Origin: Candidatus Rokuibacteriota bacterium | Lineage (GTDB): Bacteria > Methylomirabilota > Methylomirabilia > Rokubacteriales > CSP1-6 | NCBI GenBank assembly: GCA_003220685.1 | Contig: QHTE01000046.1 | Coordinates: 1 to 51,183 of the forward strand | DNA length: 51,183 nucleotides | Direction: 5' to 3' | Shown: positions 1 through 7,827 of the stretch, piece after piece | Numbering within the stretch: the stretch's first letter is position 1 | Layout: each line of letters starts with the position of its first letter | Program-made: the position numbers and the translations under genes | The notes under the pieces: model-generated | The model's database searches: none | Seen by the model: only the letters and a program-made list of their open reading frames with translations | What the model was told of the DNA's origin: nothing

Positions 1-728
1 AGGCAGATTGCCATGACGCGTCCTGACTGCGCCCCCTCGCGGTAGAGCGTGTCGAACTGGCGGCGGATCATCAGCTCGAACTCGTCCGACGACCGGCCGG
101 CGCGGAGGATCTGCGGCAGATCGTTGATCTCTCCGGAGTACGGGATCGAGCACAGGCGCTGGCCCCCGATGTTCATCAGATAGGGCTGGTCGTCGTTGAT
201 CCAGTCGGCGACGTAGGTGGCGCCGGCCTCGACGAGGTAATCGAGCGTGTGCCAGCTCTCTTGCAGGCCGGAGGAGAGCCACCCTTTCGGGCGGTGGCCC
301 GTCGCCTTTTCGATGCGGGAAAACGTCGCGAGCACGACCCGCCGCTCCTCGTCGGGCGCCATGAGATGGAGCAGCCGCGCGTTGCTCTGGTTGTGCCCCA
401 TGAACTCCCAGCCGAGCGCGCGAGCGTCCTCGATGATCTGGGGATAGTCGTCGCACACCTCGGCGTTGAGCGCGACCGTTCCGCGCACGCCGTGACGGGC
501 CATCACCTCTATCACGCGGAAGATCCCGACGCGGTTACCGTAGTCGCGCGGCGCCCAGTTGATGACGTCGGGCGCCAGGCCGGTGCCGCCGGGCACCGGC
601 TCGTTCAGCGGAAAGGTCTCGACGTTCGGGATGACCCAGAGCGCCAGGCGCGCGCCGTTCGGCCAGGTGATCCTGGGTCGGCGATTGATCGGAACATAGG
701 GAAACGGCCCGGAGCGCTGCGGCTGCAT
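1..728 (-). CDS. Polysaccharide deacetylase family protein, PuuE/allantoinase-like (3' end outside window)
   Basis: The minus-strand frame is open from the ATG at 728 to the window edge, so the C-terminus is missing. The protein opens MQPQRSGPFPYVPINRRP, followed by a strand reading LALWVIPNVETFPL, the segment (GHNQSN) that in NodB-type deacetylases holds metal-binding histidines, and GWLSSGLQESWHTLDYL. This order matches the polysaccharide deacetylase subgroup that includes PuuE-type allantoinases; the canonical Asp-Asp metal pair of NodB is not present in the same form. The start is 3 bases after the stop of the aldo/keto reductase at 732, so the two are almost certainly co-transcribed. Family assignment is fairly sure; the substrate (amide, ureide or sugar) is unknown. 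Confidence 0.8.
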   Translation of the reverse strand, partial: MQPQRSGPFPYVPINRRPRITWPNGARLALWVIPNVETFPLNEPVPGGTGLAPDVINWAPRDYGNRVGIFRVIEVMARHGVRGTVALNAEVCDDYPQIIEDARALGWEFMGHNQSNARLLHLMAPDEERRVVLATFSRIEKATGHRPKGWLSSGLQESWHTLDYLVEAGATYVADWINDDQPYLMNIGGQRLCSIPYSGEINDLPQILRAGRSSDEFELMIRRQFDTLYREGAQSGRVMAIC

Positions 729-731
729 GGC

Positions 732-1640
732 CTACGGTATGGAGCCCGCGGCAGCGAGACGACGCTTGGCCTCGGCATACAGCCCCGGTGGGAGCGGGCC
801 CTGCAGCAGGGCGACGATGTTGTCTTGGAGATGGGCCGGGTTGATCGTTCCCACGATGTTCGTGGCCATGTCCGGGTGGGTGAAGGTGAACCGGAGAATG
901 AACTCCATCGGGGTCATGCCCGCGAGCAAGTCATCGAGCCGCGCCCTCTGCCAGCGCTCCCATTGCGTCCCGGCCCCTTCAGCCCCGGACGGAGCACCCT
1001 TGGCGGCACCGCCTCTGATGACGATGCCTGCCCCCGACTCGGCCGCGCTGGCAATGATCGTCTCGTGCTCCCTCTCCACGGCCGAGTACGGGATCTGAAA
1101 GACATCGAACAGGCCCATCGCGATGTGCTCCGCGAGCTGCGGCAACGTGGCGGACATGCCGATGAAACGGACCTTGCCCGCCCGCTTGAGCGAGAGCACA
1201 GCGTCGAGGGCACCGTGCGCCTCGAGCGTCTGTCTGGACGGCGAGGCGTGAAATTGGAGGACGTCGAGGTAATCCGTCTTCATGCGCGCGAGGCTCTGCT
1301 CGACGCCGGCGACGATGTTATCGCGCGTGAAGACGTGGGGGTTCCGCTGGCCGCGTGGCGCGGGGGTCGCGCCGACCACGCAGCCGCATTTGCCCGCCAG
1401 GTAGTACTCGGAGCGCCGATTCGCGATGTAGCGCCCGATGCGCTCCTCGCTGAGTCCGTAGTCGATCGAGGTATCGATGTAGTTGATGCCGGCGTCGAGC
1501 ACGGTATGGAGAATGGTCTCGGCTTGCGCCTCGGTGACGTCACGGCCGCGCGGCGCTCCCCGCAGCTCCATCGCTCCGTAGCCCAACATCGTCACCTGAA
1601 GCCCAGTCCGCCCGAGCTCGCGTTTCGGAAGATCCGTCAT
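732..1640 (-). CDS. Aldo/keto reductase
   Basis: About 302 residues, normal for an NAD(P)H-dependent aldo/keto reductase. It begins MTDLPKRELGRTGLQV, the usual family opening; an in-frame ATG 48 bases upstream lies inside the promoter repeat and is rejected. Conserved pieces include YIDTSIDYGLSEERIG (catalytic Asp and Tyr), a Lys in YYLAGKCG and the His in LQFHASP, so the catalytic tetrad appears complete. The C-terminal part reads NIVGTINPAHLQDN, the cofactor-side segment. It is first in an operon with the deacetylase-like gene 3 bases downstream. A TTGACC/TACCCT promoter lies at 1669-1698. The physiological carbonyl substrate cannot be inferred. Confidence 0.9.
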   Translation of the reverse strand: MTDLPKRELGRTGLQVTMLGYGAMELRGAPRGRDVTEAQAETILHTVLDAGINYIDTSIDYGLSEERIGRYIANRRSEYYLAGKCGCVVGATPAPRGQRNPHVFTRDNIVAGVEQSLARMKTDYLDVLQFHASPSRQTLEAHGALDAVLSLKRAGKVRFIGMSATLPQLAEHIAMGLFDVFQIPYSAVEREHETIIASAAESGAGIVIRGGAAKGAPSGAEGAGTQWERWQRARLDDLLAGMTPMEFILRFTFTHPDMATNIVGTINPAHLQDNIVALLQGPLPPGLYAEAKRRLAAAGSIP

Positions 1641-1668
1641 ATAGCCCCCTTCGAGACTTCGCGTCCGA

Positions 1669-1698
1669 AGGGTAGCCCCACCGAACAATGGGGGTCAA
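1669..1698 (-). promoter_or_regulatory. Promoter of aldo/keto reductase operon, inside a repeated 28-bp element
   Basis: On the minus strand TTGACC (1698-1693) is followed by an 18-base spacer and TACCCT (1674-1669). It lies in a 28-base element (1672-1699) that recurs with one mismatch at 4173-4200 in front of the gentisate dioxygenase. The spacer carries CCCC...GGGG arms that could form an operator. Confidence 0.55.
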
Positions 1699-1755
1699 GG
1701 GAGAGGAGAGTTCGTGTAGAGTACGCGCCGATCTTCCTGGGGGAGGAGACGTGCC

Positions 1756-3021
1756 ATGCGGAGCGCGCTGAACGCCGCCGTCATCGTCGCCCTTCTGGTT
1801 GCGCCCGTCTACGCCGAGCCCGCGGAGGTGCTGCCGCGCGCCAAGACGCCAGAGGAGGTGGGACTGTCCAGCGAGAGACTGGCGCGGGTCCGCGCCGTCA
1901 CCGCGGGCCACATCGAGACCGGCCACGTGCCCGGCGCGGTGATTCTGGTCGCGCGTCACGGCAAGATCGCCTACTTCGAGAGTCTCGGCTTCCGCGACCG
2001 CGCGGCCGGCGCGCCGATGACGAAGGACGCGCTCTTCCGCATCTACTCGATGACCAAGCCCATCACGAGCGTCGCCCTGATGATGCTCGTGGAGGAGGGC
2101 CGACTGCAGATCTCCGACCCCGTGTCGCGCTACCTCCCGGAGCTGAGCAAGCCGAAGGTCGGCGTCGAAAAGTCCGATGGCGCGGGAGGCAAGACGCTCG
2201 AGGTGGTCGACGCGCCGCGCGAGATCACGGTGCAGGACCTGCTGCGCCACACCTCGGGCTTCACGTACGGCTCACGCGGGGACAGCCTCGTGCACCGCGC
2301 CTATCGCGAGGCGCACGTGGGGAGCCGCGACGACACCAACGCCGACCTCGTCGCCAAGCTCGGGCGCCTGCCCCTGCTGTACGCGCCGGGCACGCGCTGG
2401 GAATACGGCGTCTCTACCGACGTGCTGGGGCGCCTCGTCGAGGTCGTCTCGGGCATGACACTCGGGCGGTTCTTCGAGGAGCGCATCTTCCGACCTCTCG
2501 GAATGGCCGACACTGCATTCTGGGTGCCCGCCGACAAGATGTCCCGAGCCGCCCAGCCCTGGCAGCAACCCGACGGGCCGGCAATGACCCCCCGCTTCGA
2601 CGTGGCCGTCCGGGCTCGCTACGAGTCGGGCGGCGGGGGACTGGTCGGAAGCACGCTCGACTACCTGCGCTTCACGACCATGCTGCTCAACGGCGGCGAG
2701 CTCGGCGGCGTTCGCCTGCTGGGGCGGAAGACAGTCGACTTCATGACGGCCGACCACCTGGGGACCATCGCGATCGCCGCCCCTGGCCTGGGCTTCGGGC
2801 TGGGCTTCCAGGTACGCCGCGAGGCCGGGGTGGCGGGCCTGCCGGGCTCGACGGGCGAGTACGGCTGGGCCGGCAACGGCGGCACCCTGTTCTGGATCGA
2901 TCCGCAGGAGCGGCTGATCGCGCTCTACATGGTGCAGGTGAGCGACTACGACCGCGTCCTACTGCGAAACCAGTTCCGCACGATGGTGCAGTCGGCGATC
3001 GCCGACGCGCCAAAGCGCTGA
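1756..3021 (+). CDS. Secreted serine hydrolase, beta-lactamase/esterase family (class C-like)
   Basis: 421 residues with a clear signal peptide (first 20 residues ending PVYA). The beta-lactamase-superfamily SxxK motif is S98-M-T-K101 in a YSMTKP context; Y217 in EYGVST is the likely second catalytic Tyr, and a WAGNGGT segment near 371-378 takes the place of the KTG box. This arrangement is typical of family VIII esterases and DD-peptidase-like hydrolases rather than true cephalosporinases. The start has a purine-rich GGGGGAGGAG about 10 bases upstream. It is transcribed alone, diverging from the aldo/keto reductase and converging on the gentisate dioxygenase. A role as periplasmic esterase is inferred; antibiotic hydrolysis is not indicated. 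Confidence 0.88.
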   Translation: MRSALNAAVIVALLVAPVYAEPAEVLPRAKTPEEVGLSSERLARVRAVTAGHIETGHVPGAVILVARHGKIAYFESLGFRDRAAGAPMTKDALFRIYSMTKPITSVALMMLVEEGRLQISDPVSRYLPELSKPKVGVEKSDGAGGKTLEVVDAPREITVQDLLRHTSGFTYGSRGDSLVHRAYREAHVGSRDDTNADLVAKLGRLPLLYAPGTRWEYGVSTDVLGRLVEVVSGMTLGRFFEERIFRPLGMADTAFWVPADKMSRAAQPWQQPDGPAMTPRFDVAVRARYESGGGGLVGSTLDYLRFTTMLLNGGELGGVRLLGRKTVDFMTADHLGTIAIAAPGLGFGLGFQVRREAGVAGLPGSTGEYGWAGNGGTLFWIDPQERLIALYMVQVSDYDRVLLRNQFRTMVQSAIADAPKR

Positions 3022-3057
3022 CGGCGGGCGCACGCCGCGGACGGAACGAGCGAGCCG

Positions 3058-4110
3058 TCAGCCGGCTTTCGCCTCCTCACGGTACAGATCGAGCGCCTTC
3101 ATCACCGGCGCGTCGGTGAAGCTGAACAGAAACGCGGGCCGGTCGCTGTCGTTCACGTGCTCGCGGAACGTCCAGGTCGGCGCCGTGAACACGTCTTTGT
3201 CTTCCCAATCGAGCCGCGCGCCGCCGACAATCGAGTAGCCGCGGCCCTCGATCACGTGATAGTTCGTGCAGCAGACGCTCCGGTGCGCCTGCGTCCGCTC
3301 GCCGGCGCGCAGCATCTGGATGAAGCACGCGATCGTCGGCATGGCGGGTCCGCCGGTCACCGGGTTCGTGTATTCGAGGATGATGCCGTCGAACGGGCTA
3401 CCGGAGCGTTCGGCCGCCAGGCGCTCGAGCGCGGCGCGAGCTTGAGACATCGGGTAGTGCCACAGCGGCGAATAGCGCGTGGCCGGCGCGGCCTCCCAGG
3501 CCGGCCGCAAGCCCCCATTCCCATAGTTCGCGACGGACAAGCTGGCGCCCTCGCCGATGGTCTGGGTCTCCTTGTAGTACTCCTCGTAGAAGCCGGCCTC
3601 GAGCATCCGCACCAGCGGCGTGTCCAGGCCGTCGAGCCAGATCATCGGCCCGTCGGTATCGTTGGCGTGATCGTGCCAGGTCCAGTTCGGTGTCAGCACG
3701 AGATCGCCAGGGGCCATCGGGAGGCGCGCGCCGTTGACGACCGTGTAGCCGCCCTTGCCCTCGATGATCAGGCGCAGGGCCGAGCCCGAGTGGCGATGGG
3801 CGCGCGCGATCTCGCCGGGCATCACGATCTGGATGTTGGCGACCATGGTGTTGCTTGCCGACTGCCCGGGCAGCTCGGGGTTCGTCAGCCTGAGCACGCG
3901 ACGCTCCGCCTGCTCGGTGCCGACAAGCTGCGCCGCCCGCATCGCCTGGGGACGCAAGTCGCGCCAGTGCCACACCCAGGGCACGGCCTTGCTCTTGGGT
4001 TCGCGAGAGATACCGCCCCCGATCCAGGCGGGTGTGATGTGCTGGGATCGGAGCTGCGCGTAGTAGTCCTGGAGCTCCGCTTCCGACGACTTGATGTCGG
4101 AGAGCTTCAT
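3058..4110 (-). CDS. Gentisate 1,2-dioxygenase-like bicupin
   Basis: 350 residues starting MKLSDIKSSEAELQDYY, preceded by AGGGGAGG, which decides this start over an ATG 72 bases upstream. Two cupin domains are visible. The first holds RAHRHSGSALRLIIEGKG with metal-binding histidines and GDLVLTPNWTWHDH, and the second holds THxxV-type cupin residues and APTWTFREHVNDSD. The spacing and the TPNWTWHDH signature match gentisate 1,2-dioxygenase, a non-haem Fe(II) enzyme that opens 2,5-dihydroxybenzoate to maleylpyruvate. No maleylpyruvate isomerase or hydrolase lies nearby, so the substrate could be a related hydroxybenzoate. The promoter element at 4173-4200 is shared with the aldo/keto reductase. 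Confidence 0.88.
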   Translation of the reverse strand: MKLSDIKSSEAELQDYYAQLRSQHITPAWIGGGISREPKSKAVPWVWHWRDLRPQAMRAAQLVGTEQAERRVLRLTNPELPGQSASNTMVANIQIVMPGEIARAHRHSGSALRLIIEGKGGYTVVNGARLPMAPGDLVLTPNWTWHDHANDTDGPMIWLDGLDTPLVRMLEAGFYEEYYKETQTIGEGASLSVANYGNGGLRPAWEAAPATRYSPLWHYPMSQARAALERLAAERSGSPFDGIILEYTNPVTGGPAMPTIACFIQMLRAGERTQAHRSVCCTNYHVIEGRGYSIVGGARLDWEDKDVFTAPTWTFREHVNDSDRPAFLFSFTDAPVMKALDLYREEAKAG

Positions 4111-4169
4111 CGTCAGTCCTCCCCTTCGCCTCCGGTGGCTCGGATCGGTCCCCACGCCGCGGTTCAGCG

Positions 4170-4199
4170 AGCGTAGCCCCACCGAACAATCGGGGTCAA
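4170..4199 (-). promoter_or_regulatory. Promoter of gentisate dioxygenase, second copy of the 28-bp element
   Basis: Minus strand TTGACC (4199-4194), 18-base spacer, TACGCT (4175-4170). The spacer contains CCCCGA-TTGT-TCGG(T)GGGG, an almost perfect inverted repeat. The element is 27/28 identical to 1672-1699. Confidence 0.55.
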
Positions 4200-4248
4200 G
4201 AGCAGGTCCGCGCGTTTTAGGATGCGAGCTGAACGAAGTGGTTGGTCG

Positions 4249-4629
4249 TTATGGTATGCACCCTGCAAATGGCAGCCATTTGGCGTAGCCGCCGAGCAGA
4301 GCCAACAGAGCCGCAACTAACGCAATCCCAAAGCAAGCATGTTGGACGTACGCGCAGTGTTCTCCTTTCAGGCATCTCCATCCGAACGGTCCAATCTTGG
4401 CCCCCCAGAGTTCGTTCCTGCTCGTGAAGTGTGCGCAGCGGCTTGCAATGATCCCGCCTGCGACCCCAGCGAGGCAGGTGAAGACGACCGCGAAGCTTAG
4501 AAAGCCTTTGTGGATCTTGAACACCACCGGCTCGAAGGCAATCGCGGCGGCGAAGATGGTCGCAACGATGGTGTACAAGCAGACTTCATTTGCCCGCGTC
4601 AATGGCGGGCGCCGGAGCCCTTGAGTCAC
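4249..4629 (-). CDS. Small membrane protein of unknown function
   Basis: 126 residues with three hydrophobic stretches: around residues 18-36 (YTIVATIFAAAIAFEPVVF), 41-60 (GFLSFAVVFTCLAGVAGGII) and 95-115 (ACFGIALVAALLALLGG). Several cysteines lie in the loop between the second and third segments. I do not recognise the family. Base composition is lower than the surroundings: 104 of the 180 bases at 4261-4440 are G or C (about 58%), which suggests different ancestry. Nothing on the same strand is close enough to form an operon. The pattern of hydrophobic segments makes it more likely real than a chance frame. Confidence 0.5.
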   Translation of the reverse strand: MTQGLRRPPLTRANEVCLYTIVATIFAAAIAFEPVVFKIHKGFLSFAVVFTCLAGVAGGIIASRCAHFTSRNELWGAKIGPFGWRCLKGEHCAYVQHACFGIALVAALLALLGGYAKWLPFAGCIP

Positions 4630-4783
4630 GCGCGAGCCCTTAAAGGGCCGAAAATTTGACGGCGGCGCCTCGATCTGCAGAGCCGGCCGTCATATTCCCC
4701 GAGGGCTAACTCTGGAACCGCGCCAGTCCGCGCAGTTTTGGTCATGTGAATAATTGTGAAATTGTGGATAACCCGGCGAGCTG
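4630..4783. other. AT-richer intergenic patch with DnaA-box-like sites
   Basis: No gene is seen. A palindrome GCCCTTAAAGGGC sits at 4636-4648. At 4745-4771 there are three adjacent TGTG-led nonamers: TGTGAATAA (4745-4753, one mismatch from the DnaA-box complement), TGTGAAATT (4755-4763) and TGTGGATAA (4763-4771, the exact complement of the consensus box TTATCCACA). A functional origin is not claimed; no dnaA, dnaN or partition gene is nearby. Confidence 0.4.
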
Positions 4784-5673
4784 TCACCTCTGCTTGAGCC
4801 TCACGTCTTCATACGGAGCGGGGATTTCGCGTCCCACTGATCGGTGAAGTTGACCCAATCCACGACCTGGCCCGCGACCGGCTTCAACGTCAGTCCAGGG
4901 GTTCGCCGGAGCTCCTCGGCCAGCGCGCCGCTCATGCCATACGCTATGTCGACTTCACCTCGCTTCAGCGCGGCGAGGCGCGTGGCCTCGTCCGGAAGCG
5001 CCTTGACGACGAGCCGTTTCACGGGCGCCGTTTTCCGCCAGTACCCGTCGAAGGCTTCCAGGACGAGCTCCACGCCCGGGGTGTACGAGACGAACCGGTA
5101 CGGGCCCGCGCCGATCGGGGCTTTCTTCAACCCGTCGTCGCCGACCCTTTCGACGTACTTCTTCGGCACGATCCAGCCGGCGGCTGTCGCACTGGAATAA
5201 AAGGTCATGAAGTCCGGCCACGCTTGCTTCAGGCGGAAGCGGACCCTCCCAGGATCGGGGATTTCGATGCCGGCGACCTTTTCTTTGAGCGTCTTGTGCG
5301 CGAGGCCACGGTATCGCTCGAACGAGAACTTGATGTCTTCGGCGCCGACCGGGTCGCCGTTGTGAAACTTGACGCCCTTGCGGAGGACGAATTCGTAGAC
5401 GAGCACATCGGGTGAGGCGCTCCACGATTCGGCCAGGCTCGGCGCCATGGGGTGACCCGGGCTCGGCCGGATCACCGCGTCGTGCAGCGCGTAGAGGGTG
5501 TTGTACGACGCGGTCGTTGCCGTGATCTCGGCCGGGTCGAACCACGTGGGCGTTGGCGAGAAGTGGAGACCCCACGTCATCTGGCCTTCGGACGCGGCGG
5601 CGCCCGAGGAGCTTGCGAGCGTCAGGGTCGTCGCGAGCAGCGATGTGGCGAAGAGGCCTCGCATGGGTCTCAT
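4784..5673 (-). pseudogene. ABC substrate-binding protein, family 5 (dipeptide/oligopeptide type), internal out-of-frame deletion
   Basis: The N-terminal 285 or so residues are a normal family-5 solute-binding protein: signal peptide, then PTWFDPAEI, KFHNGDPVGAEDIKFSFERY, VPKKYVERVG and GAGPYRFVSYTPGVEL. They are closely similar to the intact paralogue at 15898-17421. After DQWDAKSP the reading frame stops (at 4801). The next bases in another frame read APYEDVRLKQR-stop (ending 4784), matching the paralogue's very C-terminus APYEDLKLK-stop. Compared with the paralogue, about 215 codons between these points are missing and the ends are joined out of frame. The start overlaps the dppC stop (ATGA). 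Unless the shift is an assembly error, the product would be a non-functional half protein. Confidence 0.82.
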
Positions 5674-6620
5674 CGAGAAGCCCCCCTTGGTCCGCTCGCG
5701 GGGCCGCTCAACTTCTCCACGCCCTCCGAGCGGAGTTTCGGGTCGAGCAGATCACGCAGCCCATCGCCGAAGAGGTTCAGGCCGAGGATGACAGCCATGA
5801 TCGCGGCACCCGGGAAGAGGGTAAGCCATGGGGCCTGATGAAGATAGAGGCGCCCCTCAGCCAGCACATTGCCCAGCGAGGGCACCTGCGGTGGCACGCC
5901 CAGCCCGAGGAACGAGAGGGCCGCCTCGCCCAGCACAGCAGCCGCGAAGATGAATGTCCCCTGCACGAGGACCGGTGAGAGGCAGTTTGGGAGCACGTGG
6001 CGGACGACCACGCGGAGATCCGGGATGCCGAGAGCACGGGCGGCCTCGACGTAGGGAGTCTCTCGGACGACGAGCACTGACCCGCGTACGAGCCGCGCTA
6101 CCCGCGGGATATAGACCACGGCCAGTGCGGTGATGACGTTCACCACGCTCGGGCCGAGCGCTGCAACCAGCGCGATGGCGAGAACGATGCCGGGGAACGC
6201 CATGAGGCCATCCATGACGCGCATGAGCACGTCGTCGAGTCTCCGATAGTAGCCGCCGGCGAGCCCGGCCGCGAGCCCTCCCAGGACGGACAGGAATACT
6301 ACCGAGGTGCCCACCACGAACGAGAGCCGGGTGCCGTAGATCACCCGACTCCAGACGTCGCGCCCCACGTCGTCGCGTCCGAACCAGTGCTGGGCGCTCG
6401 GGGCCGAGAGCCGCGCCTGGACGTCGAGAACCTGAGGATCCCGGCGCGACAGGACCGGGGCGAACAGGGCGATCAGCAGGTAAGCTATGACCAACAGCGC
6501 GCCGACGACGGCTGTCCGCCGCCGTAGGAAGAACCGGAGCGCCCGCAATCGCTCGGACGACGCCGGGACGGTAATCGGCAAGCGCTCACGCAGCTGCTCG
6601 GCGTGGACATTCACAGTCAT
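5670..6620 (-). CDS. dppC: ABC transporter permease, DppC type
   Basis: 316 residues starting MTVNVHAEQLRERLPI; the start overlaps the dppB stop by ATGA (6617-6620), and the stop overlaps the next gene the same way. The first transmembrane helix (AVVGALLVIAYLLIALFAPV) is followed by HWFGRDDVGRDVWSRVIYGTR, the hallmark of DppC/OppC proteins, and by the EAA loop EAARALGIPDLRVVVRHVLPN that contacts the ATPase. It ends with NLFGDGLRDLLDPKLR, the usual C-terminus. It forms the inner-membrane channel with DppB. No ATPase genes (dppD/dppF) are present in the window, so the ATPases must be encoded elsewhere. Confidence 0.93.
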   Translation of the reverse strand: MTVNVHAEQLRERLPITVPASSERLRALRFFLRRRTAVVGALLVIAYLLIALFAPVLSRRDPQVLDVQARLSAPSAQHWFGRDDVGRDVWSRVIYGTRLSFVVGTSVVFLSVLGGLAAGLAGGYYRRLDDVLMRVMDGLMAFPGIVLAIALVAALGPSVVNVITALAVVYIPRVARLVRGSVLVVRETPYVEAARALGIPDLRVVVRHVLPNCLSPVLVQGTFIFAAAVLGEAALSFLGLGVPPQVPSLGNVLAEGRLYLHQAPWLTLFPGAAIMAVILGLNLFGDGLRDLLDPKLRSEGVEKLSGPASGPRGASR

Positions 6621-7561
6621 CGATAGCGGATGCGCGGGTCGATGGCGATGTAAGCGAGGTCCACGACCAGGTTGACCAGTGTGTACTTCACCGCTACGAG
6701 GAGCACAACGCCCTGGATCACCGGGTAGTCGCGACGGAGAACGGCCGAGTAGATGAGCCTGCCGAGTCCGGGGATGTTGAACACGTTCTCGACCACCACT
6801 GCGCCGCCCAGGATGACCGCGAAGGAGATGCCGATCACGGTCAGGGTAGGGATGATGGCGTTCCGGAGCGCGTGCTTGTAGATCACGTTCGGCTCTGAGA
6901 GCCCCTTGGCGCGCCCGGCGAGGATGTATTGCTCGCGGAGCACATCCAGCATGCTCGAGCGGGTGATGCGCGCGATCAGCGCCGACTGCACAAGGCCGAG
7001 CGACACGGCGGGCATGATCAGCGATCGCAGGTTGGCCCAGAGACCGCGCTCGAGGGGCACGTAGCCTGCCACCGGGAGCCAGCCGAGCCAGACACCGAAG
7101 AAGAGAATCATCAGGAGGCCGAGCAGGAAGTTCGGGATCGAGAGGCCGACGAGCGCGAGGCCCATGCAGGACTGGTCCACGACCGTATTGCGATAGCGCG
7201 CCGAGACGACGCCCGTGGGGATCCCGATCAGGACTGCGATCAGCAGTCCCCAAAGGGCCAAGAGTAGCGTCGGTTCAAGCCGGTCTACGATGGCCTCGAG
7301 CACTGGTTGTCGCAGAAAGATGGACGTGCCGAGGTCGCCCACGAGGAGGCGGCTGTACCAACGCACGAGCTGAACCGGCAGCAGCTCGTCCAGGCCGAGT
7401 AGACGGCGGATCTTGGCCACGTCGTGCTCCGTGGCATCCGGGCCTGCCATGACACTCGCGGGATCGCCGGGCGCGAGGTGGAGCAGCACGAACGTGACGG
7501 TCGCGACCACGATCATCACCGGAATCACTGCCAGCACGCGACGCAACAGGTAAACCTTCAT
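6617..7561 (-). CDS. dppB: ABC transporter permease, DppB type
   Basis: 314 residues, six predicted helices, starting MKVYLLRRVLAVIPVMIVV, typical of DppB/OppB. Family landmarks: LHLAPGDPASVMAG in the periplasmic region after helix 1, the EAA loop YILAGRAKGLSEPNVIYKHALRNA, and VVENVFNIPGLGRLIYSAV near the end. The stop overlaps the dppC start. The start codon itself overlaps the stop of the open frame that follows the PAC2 gene. No strong ribosome binding site is visible, consistent with translational coupling from upstream. The substrate class is peptides, nickel or other small molecules; it cannot be narrowed from sequence. Confidence 0.93.
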   Translation of the reverse strand: MKVYLLRRVLAVIPVMIVVATVTFVLLHLAPGDPASVMAGPDATEHDVAKIRRLLGLDELLPVQLVRWYSRLLVGDLGTSIFLRQPVLEAIVDRLEPTLLLALWGLLIAVLIGIPTGVVSARYRNTVVDQSCMGLALVGLSIPNFLLGLLMILFFGVWLGWLPVAGYVPLERGLWANLRSLIMPAVSLGLVQSALIARITRSSMLDVLREQYILAGRAKGLSEPNVIYKHALRNAIIPTLTVIGISFAVILGGAVVVENVFNIPGLGRLIYSAVLRRDYPVIQGVVLLVAVKYTLVNLVVDLAYIAIDPRIRYR

Positions 7562-7827
7562 CGTGACTGACCGGCGAGCTTCGTACCGTCCGCTGTCACG
7601 CCACGAGCGCCGAAGTCGACGCGCCTCTGTCGGGCCCGGCCGCCGGCGAGCACCGGCGACCGGTTCGGCGCCCCACAGGAGCCCGGCTCATTGGCGAGGG
7701 CGACATAGAAGAAAAAGAGGTCCCCCTTCTCCTCGTGGCACCACCAGCCCAGCCAGTCGCATTGCCGGGGTGGCGCCGGGGCCGAGTCCAGCAGCTCTGG
7801 GAACGCGGGAAAGGATTGCCCGTCGGG
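7558..7827 (-). other. Open coding-like frame directly after the PAC2 stop, no start codon
   Basis: Between PAC2 (stop TGA at 7830-7828) and dppB the PAC2 frame continues for 89 sense codons and ends in a TGA overlapping the dppB ATG. The first half has strongly G/C third positions and an aromatic-rich sequence (QCDWLGWWCHEEKGDLFFFY), which looks coding. There is no usable ATG or early GTG/TTG. It could be a readthrough extension, the surviving tail of a deleted gene, or the result of a base error at the PAC2 stop. Confidence 0.35.

Noticed and set aside
1669..1698. 28-bp repeat as a mobile-element end or integration site
   Set aside because: Both copies are in the same orientation at the same place relative to a downstream start and carry good promoter boxes; a shared promoter explains them more simply.
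1756..3021. Antibiotic-resistance beta-lactamase
   Set aside because: It has SxxK, but the KTG box is replaced by a WAGNGG type segment; an esterase or DD-peptidase-like role fits better.
249..3119. Very long plus-strand open frame over the deacetylase, reductase and hydrolase region
   Set aside because: Arg/Ala/Pro-rich composition without motifs; it is the reverse shadow of GC-rich genes with recognised domains.
4636..4648. Palindrome GCCCTTAAAGGGC
   Set aside because: Striking, but single-copy and short; not enough to call an operator.
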